64,000 nt of DNA from Anaerobacillus isosaccharinicus. Its GTDB lineage: Bacteria > Bacillota > Bacilli > Bacillales > Anaerobacillaceae. Positions within the stretch are counted from its first letter, which is position 1; each line of letters starts with the position of its first letter. A program made the translations under genes and the position numbers. The DNA lies in contig NZ_CP063356.1 in assembly GCF_001866075.3 (NCBI RefSeq), forward strand, positions 4,330,164-4,394,163, in the 5' to 3' direction. Shown piece by piece: positions 16,538 to 25,266 of the stretch. The notes beneath the pieces were generated by a model, which had not been told where the DNA came from, made no database searches, and was given only the letters and a program-made list of their open reading frames with translations.

Positions 16538-18653
16538 AGTCTTGTTCCTCCCGATATTTATCAATGAGTTCTATTTCTTTTAATTCATTTCGTGCGTGCT
16601 TCCTCATTGCTTTTGCCTTTTTCACTTCTACTGGCAAGTTCATTTTCATAAAACGTCTCTCCATGTCCTTGGAAAGCTCTATTATTTCTTCTAATTCGTG
16701 CCTCTTTTCAGGTTGCGGGACTTTGGCATGGCATCCTAAACACTGCATTTTAGTGGGACATACAAAATCTGATACACAAGTTCCACCCAAAACATTATTA
16801 AATACACCAACTTTTTCTTTGTATTCCTCAAGTTCTTTTTGTAGCTCTTCAGGACTCCTTAATACGACTTCATCTAAATCTACATAATCAGCAATAACGT
16901 CATGTAAATCACTAACAGCTTGAGCAACTTGACTTGGGGTAGGTTCCGAGTAATAACCAGTTACCTTAACATCTCGTTGGTGTAATAGCTTCGCTACAAT
17001 ATCAATTGGTAGTTTTTGTCGTTGAACAGCTTCAGTAGCAAAAGCATGACGTAATAAATGTGTTTTTATTACAACCGTATCTCCGTTTTCTAATTCAAAT
17101 CTTAATCCGTGCATAAGAAATCTAAGACATGCCTCAACAGTAGGTTGCGTAAATGCTGTATTGTTATATTGAAAGAAGTATGGTTTAGGCTCTAGAAACA
17201 TATGTTTTCTTGAATCTCTATAAAAAACACTTGGTATTCTTTCACTACCATAGTGCTCTTTTAAAAGTTTACTAACCCTTTGAATTAATTTCATTGTCTG
17301 TTCACTTATATAAAAAGTTTCAACTGAATCTCGTCCTTTTGGGATAACATTAAATGAATATTTTAGGCTTTCATTAACTCGCAGAGTTTTAATACATTCT
17401 TTTGTATTTGTTAATTGCAACAATTCATTTACCCTTGCACCGGTTGTTGTAAATATATCTAAAGCTAACAAACCAAAAGTTGTTGCAGTATAAAGGGGTT
17501 CTATATCTAGCAATATTCCTTTTGAATGTCGTTGTTGTTGTTTGATAAATGTATTCGGTGATATTATTCCCCGTATACGTGAATGAAATGGACAATGAGT
17601 TTTATCGCTCCCTTTTTCTCCGTATCCCCAAGAGAGCAATAATTCACTTTTTTTCTTTCTTTGAATATCATCAATACTTTGATGCCAAAATCCAAAAACA
17701 CCCTCATTTAAAATTTCTGTAAACCAAAACCCATCAGCTTCTTCATTTTTATTAATCACTTCAGCCTTTACAAACTCTATAAAGTAATGATTATTTTCCT
17801 TTGAATAGCTACCCGTTCTTTTTTCAGCAGAATTTAATGTCGTCAATCCAAATTTATCTTTATGGTGTAGAATAAATGATGCTTTGTCCCAGAGGCGAAA
17901 ATATAGACGTTCGCTAATTCTATCCGGTTCATCATATTGAAACTCAAATGGTAATTCTATTTTTGAAGTAGTTACTTTTTCACGAGCATTTAGGAAGGCA
18001 TTTCTTAACCTATTGACTTGATTCCATCTAAAATTACCTTCTGCTCGAATTTGTGGTAATAAATTAACTAGAGCATCCGTTTCCTGTTTACGGGTATCTT
18101 TACTTTTTTGGTTTGATAGCTGAAAAGACGAAAACTCTCTTGAGTCGAAAGAAGGAGTATTGAATAAGTACTTCTCCAAATGTGTTTGAGAATTACTATC
18201 CAAATTGGATAGTATCCATCTTTTTGTTGATGTAATTAGAGGTTTATATAAAGTTAATAATCGCGATCTCATAATATCTGTATGTTCCTTTAATACATCA
18301 GCTTTTAAATATTGGTACATATGATTCTCAACATCAAAACTATCCATATTTTCTAAAGAAAAAACTTCGAATATATCTTTAAATCTTTTATTTATAGTAG
18401 TTATTATAGACTCAATATAAACAGGATCAGCTTTATTTTCTCCGTATATTAGAACGCCTAATAATAAGTGGTTTTTCCAAGGTTGATCCATTACACGATT
18501 TATGAAATATTTTATATTCTTTTCTGTTTGTTTATCTACAAGAAAACTCCCTTTCTTGTCCCTTAAATGAAGGATATAATCATCCACTTTTCCTAATAAT
18601 TGTTCATAAAATGGCGATTGTGGCTTATCTGTTAATACAGTCAGTGTAATCAC
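16509..18653 (-). CDS. tnpB: Tn554-like TnpB, tyrosine recombinase
   Basis: 714-residue tyrosine recombinase. Catalytic region: Arg in TTGARVNELLQL, His-Arg in THLLRHAFATEA, His in LLHQRDVKVTGYYSE, with Tyr in the last motif. A Cys cluster near the C-terminus (CVSDFVCPTKMQCLGCHAKV) is typical of this group. It uses a GTG start overlapping the tnpA stop (GTGA), so the two are translationally coupled. Length exceeds that of Tn554 TnpB (about 630). The protein acts with TnpA on the transposon ends. Intact, though tnpC is broken. Confidence 0.88.
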   Translation of the reverse strand: MITLTVLTDKPQSPFYEQLLGKVDDYILHLRDKKGSFLVDKQTEKNIKYFINRVMDQPWKNHLLLGVLIYGENKADPVYIESIITTINKRFKDIFEVFSLENMDSFDVENHMYQYLKADVLKEHTDIMRSRLLTLYKPLITSTKRWILSNLDSNSQTHLEKYLFNTPSFDSREFSSFQLSNQKSKDTRKQETDALVNLLPQIRAEGNFRWNQVNRLRNAFLNAREKVTTSKIELPFEFQYDEPDRISERLYFRLWDKASFILHHKDKFGLTTLNSAEKRTGSYSKENNHYFIEFVKAEVINKNEEADGFWFTEILNEGVFGFWHQSIDDIQRKKKSELLLSWGYGEKGSDKTHCPFHSRIRGIISPNTFIKQQQRHSKGILLDIEPLYTATTFGLLALDIFTTTGARVNELLQLTNTKECIKTLRVNESLKYSFNVIPKGRDSVETFYISEQTMKLIQRVSKLLKEHYGSERIPSVFYRDSRKHMFLEPKPYFFQYNNTAFTQPTVEACLRFLMHGLRFELENGDTVVIKTHLLRHAFATEAVQRQKLPIDIVAKLLHQRDVKVTGYYSEPTPSQVAQAVSDLHDVIADYVDLDEVVLRSPEELQKELEEYKEKVGVFNNVLGGTCVSDFVCPTKMQCLGCHAKVPQPEKRHELEEIIELSKDMERRFMKMNLPVEVKKAKAMRKHARNELKEIELIDKYREEQDYEPHIQFGK

Positions 18654-20005
18654 TCCAATCCATCCAGCAATTCTTCTATTTCGTTATCGATCTCAATGTC
18701 ATCAAAGTTATTTTCTATGACTGTTAAGTTAAGTTTCTTCTTACGCTTGCTATTCTTTAGTTCCATGTATTCTCTCTCTTTTTCAGCCATATTCTCTAAC
18801 ATTTCATCGTGGGCTTTGCGATGGCTTTCTTCGTCAAAATAATGCTCGTAAACCTTGATCATTTCTTCATCTTTCCACTTTATGTATTTAATCAGTTCAT
18901 TCTTCTTTTGTTTGATCTCTGCTTCTGTTTTGGAAGTATTATAGACTTCTCGCAACCTTGACGTGATAAACCAATGTCTTGTTTTATGTGGATTTAACTT
19001 GATATCACATTCTTTCATCGCTTTATCCCAATGGTAGTACCATGCTTCATAGGAAAAGGGTGTTCCAAGTTCCGTAAGGAAAATAGGTGCTTCATTAGGT
19101 AAGGTATCAAAATGCCGTTTTAATTCATCATGTTGCTTACGTTCTGAATTGATATATCGCATGAGCAGTTTTACTGTATCCTTGCTAAATCGGAGGAATT
19201 TCACCCTTTTTCCATGACTACCTTTACTGAATGTATCAGCTTCTTGGAATGATTTGCGAGAACGATAATCTCCAACTGTTAATTCAATCACTTCGGATGC
19301 TCTCGCCCCTGTTTCAAATAACATACGAGCAATGATAATTTCCCTTAATGACCAGTTCACCTTTTTTCCTGCTTGATAGACTTGGTAGGGGAGGTGAATA
19401 TCTCCAATAATTTGTGGTTGCCATTCTTCATTAATTAGCTTGAAATACGAGTCTGTTAATCTTCGATGTGGAGAGGCATCCTCTGTTCCTGCTTCTTTCG
19501 GCATTCTCAGTTTTCCTTCACGCACACCTTCGGTTTGGCTTTGATACTCATTTAAAAGAGCATGAGAGTCTATGAGTGGATTAGAGTATGGATATTGTTT
19601 TAAGCGAATGAGAGATTTATAGAATGATTTTAGTGCTGATAGAAACCTACTAACTGTATTTGGGCTATTATTAGAACGATTGACAAAGCGAAACGAGTCC
19701 TTTTCACGAACCTTACATGCCATTTCATCCATGAGATAATCCTCAATGGCAATTCGTATGGCTCGCGGTAAATCGTCCCATTTCACTCGTTCTCCTTGAT
19801 AATTACAGTATTCGTCTAACCAACTAAAAAAGGGAAGAAGGCATTGAATATAGGATAATGCTGAACTTTTACCAATCCTCCCGATACAATCATGATAATG
19901 TTCTGTTAATGGGAGAAAAGGTTGATTGTTCCCCGCGAAAACGAGCAATTCATAACGACTTTCAACATCTTTTGGACAATAAAAATAAGTATATTTCTTC
20001 TCCAT
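18650..20005 (-). CDS. tnpA: Tn554-like TnpA, tyrosine recombinase
   Basis: About 451 residues from ATG 20005, chosen for its AAAGGTGAT ribosome site. The frame is open upstream to a TTG at 20158. It has a SAM-like N-terminal core-binding domain (IGRIGKSSALSYIQCLLPFF) and a catalytic domain with Arg in ETGARASEVIELT, HKTRHWFITSRLREV and a final EHYF tyrosine. It is the first gene of the tnpABC operon. Upstream sequence to about 20270 probably holds the promoter and the transposon end. Confidence 0.85.
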   Translation of the reverse strand: MEKKYTYFYCPKDVESRYELLVFAGNNQPFLPLTEHYHDCIGRIGKSSALSYIQCLLPFFSWLDEYCNYQGERVKWDDLPRAIRIAIEDYLMDEMACKVREKDSFRFVNRSNNSPNTVSRFLSALKSFYKSLIRLKQYPYSNPLIDSHALLNEYQSQTEGVREGKLRMPKEAGTEDASPHRRLTDSYFKLINEEWQPQIIGDIHLPYQVYQAGKKVNWSLREIIIARMLFETGARASEVIELTVGDYRSRKSFQEADTFSKGSHGKRVKFLRFSKDTVKLLMRYINSERKQHDELKRHFDTLPNEAPIFLTELGTPFSYEAWYYHWDKAMKECDIKLNPHKTRHWFITSRLREVYNTSKTEAEIKQKKNELIKYIKWKDEEMIKVYEHYFDEESHRKAHDEMLENMAEKEREYMELKNSKRKKKLNLTVIENNFDDIEIDNEIEELLDGLE

Positions 20006-20274
20006 ATTAATCACCTTTTGTATTAACTTTCTAACCAAATGCAACTTTGAAATTCTTTCTGAATTTGTTTTGAGCTTTTTCATGTCCTCAAATTCAGAAG
20101 TTCTTTTATCGATATTTTTGCGTAGGGAGGTTGATGTCCAACCCTTTGAACACCACAAGTAAGAACGTTAGTTCTCGTATCGCACATTCTTACTATATCA
20201 CACCCTTGTTGTTGTAGAAGATTAATTCTTAAGAAATGTTGTTGTTGTTAAATGCGGTCACTTTAATAGTTCAT

Positions 20275-20312
20275 AAAAAAAGAACACCACCTAATCATTT
20301 AAGTGATGTTCT
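20275..20312 (-). terminator. Intrinsic terminator downstream of the response regulator
   Basis: On the minus strand, arms AGAACATCACT and GGTGGTGTTCT (one mismatch and one wobble) are followed by T7. It would stop transcripts coming from the response-regulator gene before tnpA. Confidence 0.55.
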
Positions 20313-20459
20313 GATTGAATATAATGTGTAACATTAAAGACAACCCCCTACTCCTATAATAAGAATAGCTAATCACTTGTCTTTAATTTTACAAAGTATA
20401 CTACGCAACAACTGGATCTGTTGTTTTTTCGCCTTGCTAATTGAATAATATCCATAAAT

Positions 20460-20487
20460 AAAAAAGACGCGTTATGAGGTAAACGCG
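20460..20487 (-). terminator. Intrinsic terminator, minus strand
   Basis: Arms CGCGTT / AACGCG followed on the minus strand by TCTTTTTTT-type sequence. It lies about 100 bases after the response-regulator stop codon. Confidence 0.55.
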
Positions 20488-20505
20488 CACGATAATGAAA
20501 TAAAA

Positions 20506-20586
20506 GGGACATGGGTACAGATCACAGGTTCAATGTCCCACCTTTTAATAAAAGCATGGGACAAGGTACCTGTCCCCTTGTCCCAT
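20506..20586. repeat. GGGACAG repeat, copy 6 (variant with GTACAGATCACAG)
   Basis: The first hairpin is altered to GGGACATGGGTACAGATCAC, then AGGTTCAATGTCCC. The second, GGGACAAGGTACCTGTCCC, is normal. A related GATCTGTACC variant occurs in copy 10 (41624-41702). It abuts the stop of the response regulator. Confidence 0.85.
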
Positions 20587-20587
20587 G

Positions 20588-21214
20588 CTACACTAGGTGG
20601 TTGAAGAAGAAAATAGCAAGTTGGGTTCGATCTCTTAATTCCAGTTTTTCTAAAATAACGCTTATGTAGTTTCTTACTGTGCCCTCACCTAAATACAGTT
20701 CCTTTGCGATTTCCTTATTTGATAGGCCTTTTGAAACCAATGAAATGATTTCGAATTCCTTATCTAGAATTCCATAGTCTTGATAATTTTTTTTATTTAC
20801 TTGATTATTCATCACCGCCGGAAGCTTATTAATTATTTCTTCTCCAAAAACATTCTGACCAGAATAAACTGCATTTAGTGATGGTATGATACTGTTGTAA
20901 TGTTGTTTTAAAATGTAGCCTTTTGCCCCTATCTTTAATGCCTTAATAATGTATTCATCATCTGCAAAAGTGGTTAAAAACAGAACTTTTGCTTTCGGAA
21001 ATGAATTTAATATTTCTTCAGCTGCTTCTAGCCCATTCTTTTTTCCCATTCTGATATCCATCAAAAGAATGTCCGGTTTATGATCTTTATATAGTTTGAT
21101 AGCGTCTTCTCCACTGTTGGCTACTGCCAACACTTCAACACCATCACTTGTCTCTATTATTGTTTTTAATGATGCTGAAACAAGAACATCGTCGTCTACA
21201 ATTACTATCTTCAT
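20588..21214 (-). CDS. NarL/LuxR-family response regulator (LnrK-like by context)
   Basis: 208-residue response regulator. The receiver domain begins MKIVIVDDDVLV, with phospho-acceptor Asp53 in LLMDIRMG and conserved Thr/Lys in FLTTF and GYILK. The LuxR-type HTH is SKGLSNKEIAKELYLGEGTV near residues 155-190. The ATG follows AGGGGGGAGT. Its kinase lies at 23099-24163 on the same strand, but a transposon now sits between them, so it may have lost its original promoter. It probably controls the ABC exporter at 24324-29069. Resemblance to LnrJK of Bacillus is inferred from gene set. Confidence 0.88.
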   Translation of the reverse strand: MKIVIVDDDVLVSASLKTIIETSDGVEVLAVANSGEDAIKLYKDHKPDILLMDIRMGKKNGLEAAEEILNSFPKAKVLFLTTFADDEYIIKALKIGAKGYILKQHYNSIIPSLNAVYSGQNVFGEEIINKLPAVMNNQVNKKNYQDYGILDKEFEIISLVSKGLSNKEIAKELYLGEGTVRNYISVILEKLELRDRTQLAIFFFNHLV

Positions 21215-21382
21215 AGGACTCCCCCCTATCCATTTTTCGTATTGTCAAAACTTTATATAGAAATAGGCTATTAAATCCTAGTTTAAAGGGCTTTATAAGC
21301 AAAAAACTTGCCACCCCCTGAATTTTGTAGATAATTGAGGTTACCACACACCCAACATCCCAAAAGAAAGGAAAGTGACAAG

Positions 21383-22816
21383 TTGTTACCTCAAATTATA
21401 ACCTATTTACTTACTTTTATAAACTACCAAGAACAAGTAATTCGAACGCTCCTTACCCTTTTAATAGGGAAGAGCATGTTTGATAAACCGACTGAGGCTC
21501 CAGTTAATAAACCATATCGCAAGCTTCAAGTTGATGATCTACCGATCATTGAAGTTCCAAAAAAACTAGATTTTCAAGTTTTATTAACCGAGCATCTTAA
21601 GTCTAAAGGTAAACCTCTCAAACCAGTACAAAGACGGTCGAATTCAACACCCGTTCCTTCATCAATGAAATGTCCTACGTGTGGTGCTCCATCTGATTAT
21701 TTGTATGCGAACAATGGAGCGAAAGGACAATTTCAATGTAAGGTGTGTTCATGTCTTTTCAGTGAGAGAAATCGATATCTCAAGGAAGCAATCCTGAAAT
21801 GCCCTCACTGTTCAAAAACACTTGAAAAAGTGAAGGAAAGAAAAGACTTCCATGTGTACAAGTGTAAAAACGACGCTTGTTCTTATTACCAACATAAACG
21901 TAATGCGATGACTCAAAAAGAGAAAAATCGGTTCAAAGAAGATCCTCAAGCCTTTAAACTTCGCTATATTTACCGCCAGTTTCACATTGATTTTCAACCA
22001 TTAGCGAAGCATTCACCAAAGAGACCACGAGTTGATCTATCAAGAATTTATGTGTCTCCACATACGCTTGGATTGATATTGACTTATCACGTCAATTATG
22101 GACTTTCAGCCCGTAAAACAGCAGCGCTGATGAAAGACGTACATGGTGTTTCAATCTCTCGTCAAAGCATTTTAAATTACGAAAATAGTGTGGCCTTGTG
22201 GTTGAAACCGTATATTGATCACTATCCTTATGAGCTTTCAGATCAATTCTGCGGTGACGAAACGTACATCCGTGTGAATGGCCGTTGGCATTACCTATTT
22301 TTCTTTTTTGATGCCGTAAAGAAAGTCATTCTCTCTTATCCTGTGTCACCTAACCGAGACACAGCTACAGCTATTAAAGCGATAGACGAAGTGTTGTTAA
22401 AGCTTAGGAAAATCCCAGAAAACCTAACTTTCGTTGTCGATGGCAATCCCATTTACTTATTAGCACAACACTTTTTTGCCCAGCATCAAATCCCGTTTGA
22501 GGTGATTCAGGTAATTGGCTTAACCAACGAAGACGAGGTATCAAAGGAATATCGACCTCTCAAACAAATTATCGAGCGGCTAAATCGTACCTTTAAAGGA
22601 AACTATCGATCCACTCATGGTTTCGGGTCAGAACATGGTTCTGTTTCTTTTGTGACCTTGTTCGTTGCTTACTTTAACTTTCTAAGACCACATTCAGCAT
22701 TGGAAGGAAAAGTACCAGTAACACTTCCTGAGCTAGAAAAGCTTCCAAACATGCCAGCTAGATGGACAACTCTTATTGGTCTTGCCCAGGACTGGATAAG
22801 TAAGCAAACTGCCTAA
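21383..22816 (+). CDS. Zinc-ribbon DDE transposase, IS6/IS240-like catalytic core
   Basis: About 478 residues from TTG 21383 (AAAGGAAA upstream); an ATG at 21335 lacks a ribosome site. Two CxxC pairs in CPTCGAPSDYL and CKVCSCLF, and further Cys pairs in CPHCSK and CKNDAC, form zinc ribbons. Then comes an HTH (LSARKTAALMKDVHGVSISR) and a DDE core. The first D is in GDETYIRVNGRW, the second in FVVDGNPIY, and E in KQIIERLNRTFKGNYR. The core resembles IS6-group enzymes, but the length and ribbons place it in a separate branch. Confidence 0.85.
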   Translation: MLPQIITYLLTFINYQEQVIRTLLTLLIGKSMFDKPTEAPVNKPYRKLQVDDLPIIEVPKKLDFQVLLTEHLKSKGKPLKPVQRRSNSTPVPSSMKCPTCGAPSDYLYANNGAKGQFQCKVCSCLFSERNRYLKEAILKCPHCSKTLEKVKERKDFHVYKCKNDACSYYQHKRNAMTQKEKNRFKEDPQAFKLRYIYRQFHIDFQPLAKHSPKRPRVDLSRIYVSPHTLGLILTYHVNYGLSARKTAALMKDVHGVSISRQSILNYENSVALWLKPYIDHYPYELSDQFCGDETYIRVNGRWHYLFFFFDAVKKVILSYPVSPNRDTATAIKAIDEVLLKLRKIPENLTFVVDGNPIYLLAQHFFAQHQIPFEVIQVIGLTNEDEVSKEYRPLKQIIERLNRTFKGNYRSTHGFGSEHGSVSFVTLFVAYFNFLRPHSALEGKVPVTLPELEKLPNMPARWTTLIGLAQDWISKQTA

Positions 22817-22840
22817 CTTTTGTTTAACTGAGCCCTTTCT

Positions 22841-22999
22841 AGCCATCGGCGGAGCGTACTCTTGACAAACCGAACTTGCCAATGGTTTAAAATGGAAATA
22901 CCAAGGGCTTATTTAGCTATGCCTTCTTTTGTCCTCTTCGCCCTTGTTAAACCTCTCGCTAAACCATTGGCGTGTTTGTCAAGAGCGATGGCGGGAGCT
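22841..22999. other. Large imperfect stem-loop (~160 nt) at the transposase 3' side
   Basis: Three nested arms pair across a central region. AGCCATCG (22841-22848) pairs with CGATGGC (22985-22991), CTCTTGACAAAC (22859-22870) with GTTTGTCAAGAG (22973-22984), and GCCAATGGTTTA (22878-22889) with TAAACCATTGGC (22960-22971). Inside, AAGGGC and GCCCTT also pair. It could be a structured IS-borne RNA, a MITE, or part of the IS end. Confidence 0.6.
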
Positions 23000-23098
23000 A
23001 CCACCAGATTAATTGGTAGAAAGTGTCATCAGCCTTTAGTTTTCATAGAACTTTTGACACTACCCCATTTTTTTCAGTTTATTTTCTCTCACTAAAAC

Positions 23099-24163
23099 TT
23101 ATGGTTTCATAAATGAAATAAATATTCTAAAACCTTTTGATTGATCAAAATTCACTATTCCATTTAGTGATGCAACCCGTTGCTTTATACTTTCAAGACC
23201 CATTCCTTTAAAATTACTAGGGTCCAATTTTTTATTCCCATTATCAAATATAATAAGCTGATAAAGCTTTGGGTGTTCAAATAGACTAATAGAAACCAAG
23301 TCGCCATTAGAGTGCCTCATAACATTTGATAGCGCCTCTTTTATAATGCTTATAATGGCGTATTTAGCCTTGGTAGGCATATCTCCTGTTATTTCGTAAT
23401 TAAAGGTTATTTTACAAAACGTGAAATTTTTGATTAATTTATTTATCTCACCGTAAAGGTCAATGGAATGGTCATGTAAGTTATGCACACTTTCTCTTAT
23501 CGAATTCATACCTTCATTTAAAGTATCCTTCACCACTTCAAGGTTTTTTACAGTGTTCTCATCTTTACTTACAGCTATGACGGCTCCAATTTGTAAAATC
23601 GAGCTGGAAAGAAGATGCCCAACATTATCATGTATTTCTCGTGCAATCCTATTTCTTTCGTTTAACGTCGCAAGGTTAACCTCTAAATCTTGTTTACTAA
23701 CTAACTCATTTATTTTTTCTTCAAGGGAAATGGAAAGCTCTGTTAGTGAGTCCCTTTGGTTTATATAATCTTCGCGAAGTTTTTTTTCATTAGTTTCTCT
23801 TAATCTTAAAAGGTATACAATTGCACTTATAACTATTAAAACACCCATAACTCCAGAAGAAAACTTGCTAAGGTGTAAGGCGTATGGGATTAACGCTAAC
23901 AGTATGATCAATTGGTTTTTAGTTCTAAGTAGGTCATAGCTTATTAACGGTAAAAAGAAAACAAATGGAACATAAAACCCTGATAATAGTAAAGATCCAA
24001 TAAATAATCCTTTTGCCAATTTTTCATTATTAAAATATTCTAATAGCCCGCTGATAGCAATGGCTAATGCCATGGCAATAACCCCTTCATACGGAGTAAA
24101 CTCTAACAAAAGAAGCCCACACGTTCCCACAAAAATAATCAACTTATTTAATACATTGCCCAT
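23099..24163 (-). CDS. NarL-type sensor histidine kinase (LnrJ-like by context)
   Basis: 354 residues from ATG 24163, chosen for the GGAGGAG site; the frame is open further upstream. There are five or six N-terminal membrane helices, a coiled coil, then a HisKA_3 dimerisation domain with the phospho-His in REIHDNVGH (about residue 178). A HATPase_c domain follows, with N-box KEALSNVMRHS and G-box GMGLESI. It senses a membrane or extracellular cue and phosphorylates the regulator at 20588-21214. Divergent from the ABC exporter, with a shared 160-bp regulatory gap. Confidence 0.9.
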   Translation of the reverse strand: MGNVLNKLIIFVGTCGLLLLEFTPYEGVIAMALAIAISGLLEYFNNEKLAKGLFIGSLLLSGFYVPFVFFLPLISYDLLRTKNQLIILLALIPYALHLSKFSSGVMGVLIVISAIVYLLRLRETNEKKLREDYINQRDSLTELSISLEEKINELVSKQDLEVNLATLNERNRIAREIHDNVGHLLSSSILQIGAVIAVSKDENTVKNLEVVKDTLNEGMNSIRESVHNLHDHSIDLYGEINKLIKNFTFCKITFNYEITGDMPTKAKYAIISIIKEALSNVMRHSNGDLVSISLFEHPKLYQLIIFDNGNKKLDPSNFKGMGLESIKQRVASLNGIVNFDQSKGFRIFISFMKP

Positions 24164-24220
24164 AACTCTCCTCCCATTCCTAATTTTAGCATAACAAATC
24201 CTTTCATTATAAGAAAAAAA

Positions 24221-24255
24221 TGACAATTGTCACTTTAATCTAATGACAATTTTCA
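24221..24255. promoter_or_regulatory. Paired TGACAATTGTCA boxes between kinase and ABC genes
   Basis: TGACAATTGTCA (24221-24232) is a perfect palindrome, and TGACAATTTTCA (24244-24255) is a near copy 23 bp further on, about two helical turns. This arrangement suits a dimeric LuxR-type response regulator. It lies upstream of both divergent transcription units, so it is a candidate site for the local regulator. Confidence 0.5.
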
Positions 24256-24323
24256 CTGACCTCTGCTTACCATTGCTATTACTATAGAATTATAAAGAAA
24301 AGGATAAGGAAAGGGAGATAAAT

Positions 24324-25256
24324 ATGATCGTAAAAATTGAAAATCTAGTTAAAAGATATGGGGACTTAATCGTTCTTGACCATTTGAATATTGAAATAAA
24401 TGAAGGTGAAATCTTTGGCCTCTTAGGACCTAATGGCTCAGGGAAAACAACGGCTATAAATTGCCTACTTTCTTTACTAAAATTTGATAAAGGTAACATT
24501 GAAATCTTTGGGAAAGAGATGAAGCCAACCGCATATGACATAAAGCAAAACATTGGTATCGTCATGCAAAACGTAGCAGTTTTCGACGAACTAACAGTTT
24601 ATGAAAATATTGATTACTTCTGTGGTCTTTATGTAAAAGACAAAAAAGAACGTAAAGAGTTAGTAGAACAGGCGATTGATTTTGTAGCTTTAAAAGACTT
24701 TGTAAAATTTTACCCCAAAAAATTAAGTGGTGGTCTTTTAAGAAGACTTAACATTGCCTGTGGAATTGCTCACAAACCAAAACTCATTATTTTAGATGAG
24801 CCAACAGTTGCCGTTGACCCTCAAAGTAGGAACAATATTTTAGAAGGAATTAAAAGGTTAAATGCAGAGGGTGCAACGATTATCTATACCTCTCATTATA
24901 TGGAAGAAATTGAACAGCTTTGTTCAAGGCTAGCGATATTAGATAAAGGTAAGGTAATTGCATCGGGTACAAAGGAAGAAGTGAAAGGAATGATTGCACT
25001 TGGTGAGAAGATCGTCGTAGAAACATTTAATATAAATGAAGATCACCTAGCTATAATACGAGAAATACCTAATGTGATTGATGTTGAATTAAAAGAGAAC
25101 ACCTTAACGATTAGGCAAAAAAGTGGTGCAAGCAATCTTGTAAATATAATGAGTTTTATTACTGATAATGATATAAGCTACGGTAAGATCTATTCGGAGT
25201 TACCAACACTAAATGATGTATTCCTTGAAATAACAGGAAAAGAATTAAGAGATTAG
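24324..25256 (+). CDS. ABC exporter ATP-binding protein (LnrL-like)
   Basis: 310 residues. Walker A GPNGSGKT at 35-42, Q-loop VMQNVAVF, signature LSGGLLRR at 133-140, Walker B LIILDEP at 153-159, H-loop TSHYMEE. All are intact. The ribosome site AAAGGGAG precedes the ATG. It is the first gene of an operon with two ABC-2 permeases (spacing 10 bp, then a 14-bp overlap). The kinase, regulator, ATPase and two permeases match the gene set of LnrJKLMN, which exports or counters linearmycin-type membrane antibiotics in Bacillus subtilis; that role is inferred. Confidence 0.9.
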   Translation: MIVKIENLVKRYGDLIVLDHLNIEINEGEIFGLLGPNGSGKTTAINCLLSLLKFDKGNIEIFGKEMKPTAYDIKQNIGIVMQNVAVFDELTVYENIDYFCGLYVKDKKERKELVEQAIDFVALKDFVKFYPKKLSGGLLRRLNIACGIAHKPKLIILDEPTVAVDPQSRNNILEGIKRLNAEGATIIYTSHYMEEIEQLCSRLAILDKGKVIASGTKEEVKGMIALGEKIVVETFNINEDHLAIIREIPNVIDVELKENTLTIRQKSGASNLVNIMSFITDNDISYGKIYSELPTLNDVFLEITGKELRD

Positions 25257-25266
25257 GAGGTCTACT

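Larger units (their letters stand above)
14227..20160 (-). mobile_element. Tn554-like transposition module (tnpA-tnpB-tnpC), termini not found
   Basis: Two large tyrosine recombinases and a small third protein, encoded in overlapping order on one strand, are the hallmark of Tn554-type transposons, which insert site-specifically without target duplication. The genes are at 18650-20005 (tnpA), 16509-18653 (tnpB) and split tnpC. In Tn554 the cargo lies beyond tnpC, which here would be the region below 14227. The coordinates given are only the recombinase module. Confidence 0.75.
20006..20587. other. Gap between tnpA and the response regulator
   Basis: Holds the probable outer end of the Tn554-like element, two minus-strand terminator hairpins (20275-20312 and 20460-20487) and a GGGACAG repeat. 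A GTTGTTGTTGTT run sits near 20239-20250. No gene is seen. Confidence 0.5.
21310..23090 (+). mobile_element. Insertion sequence between kinase and response regulator genes (ends uncertain)
   Basis: Carries one transposase (21383-22816) and a structured 160-base tail. It separates two genes of one two-component operon, which is strong evidence of insertion. I could not match terminal repeats: the left side holds CTTGCCACCCCCTG and the right side CTTTTGACACTACCCC. The coordinates are approximate and only bracket the foreign sequence. Confidence 0.6.
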
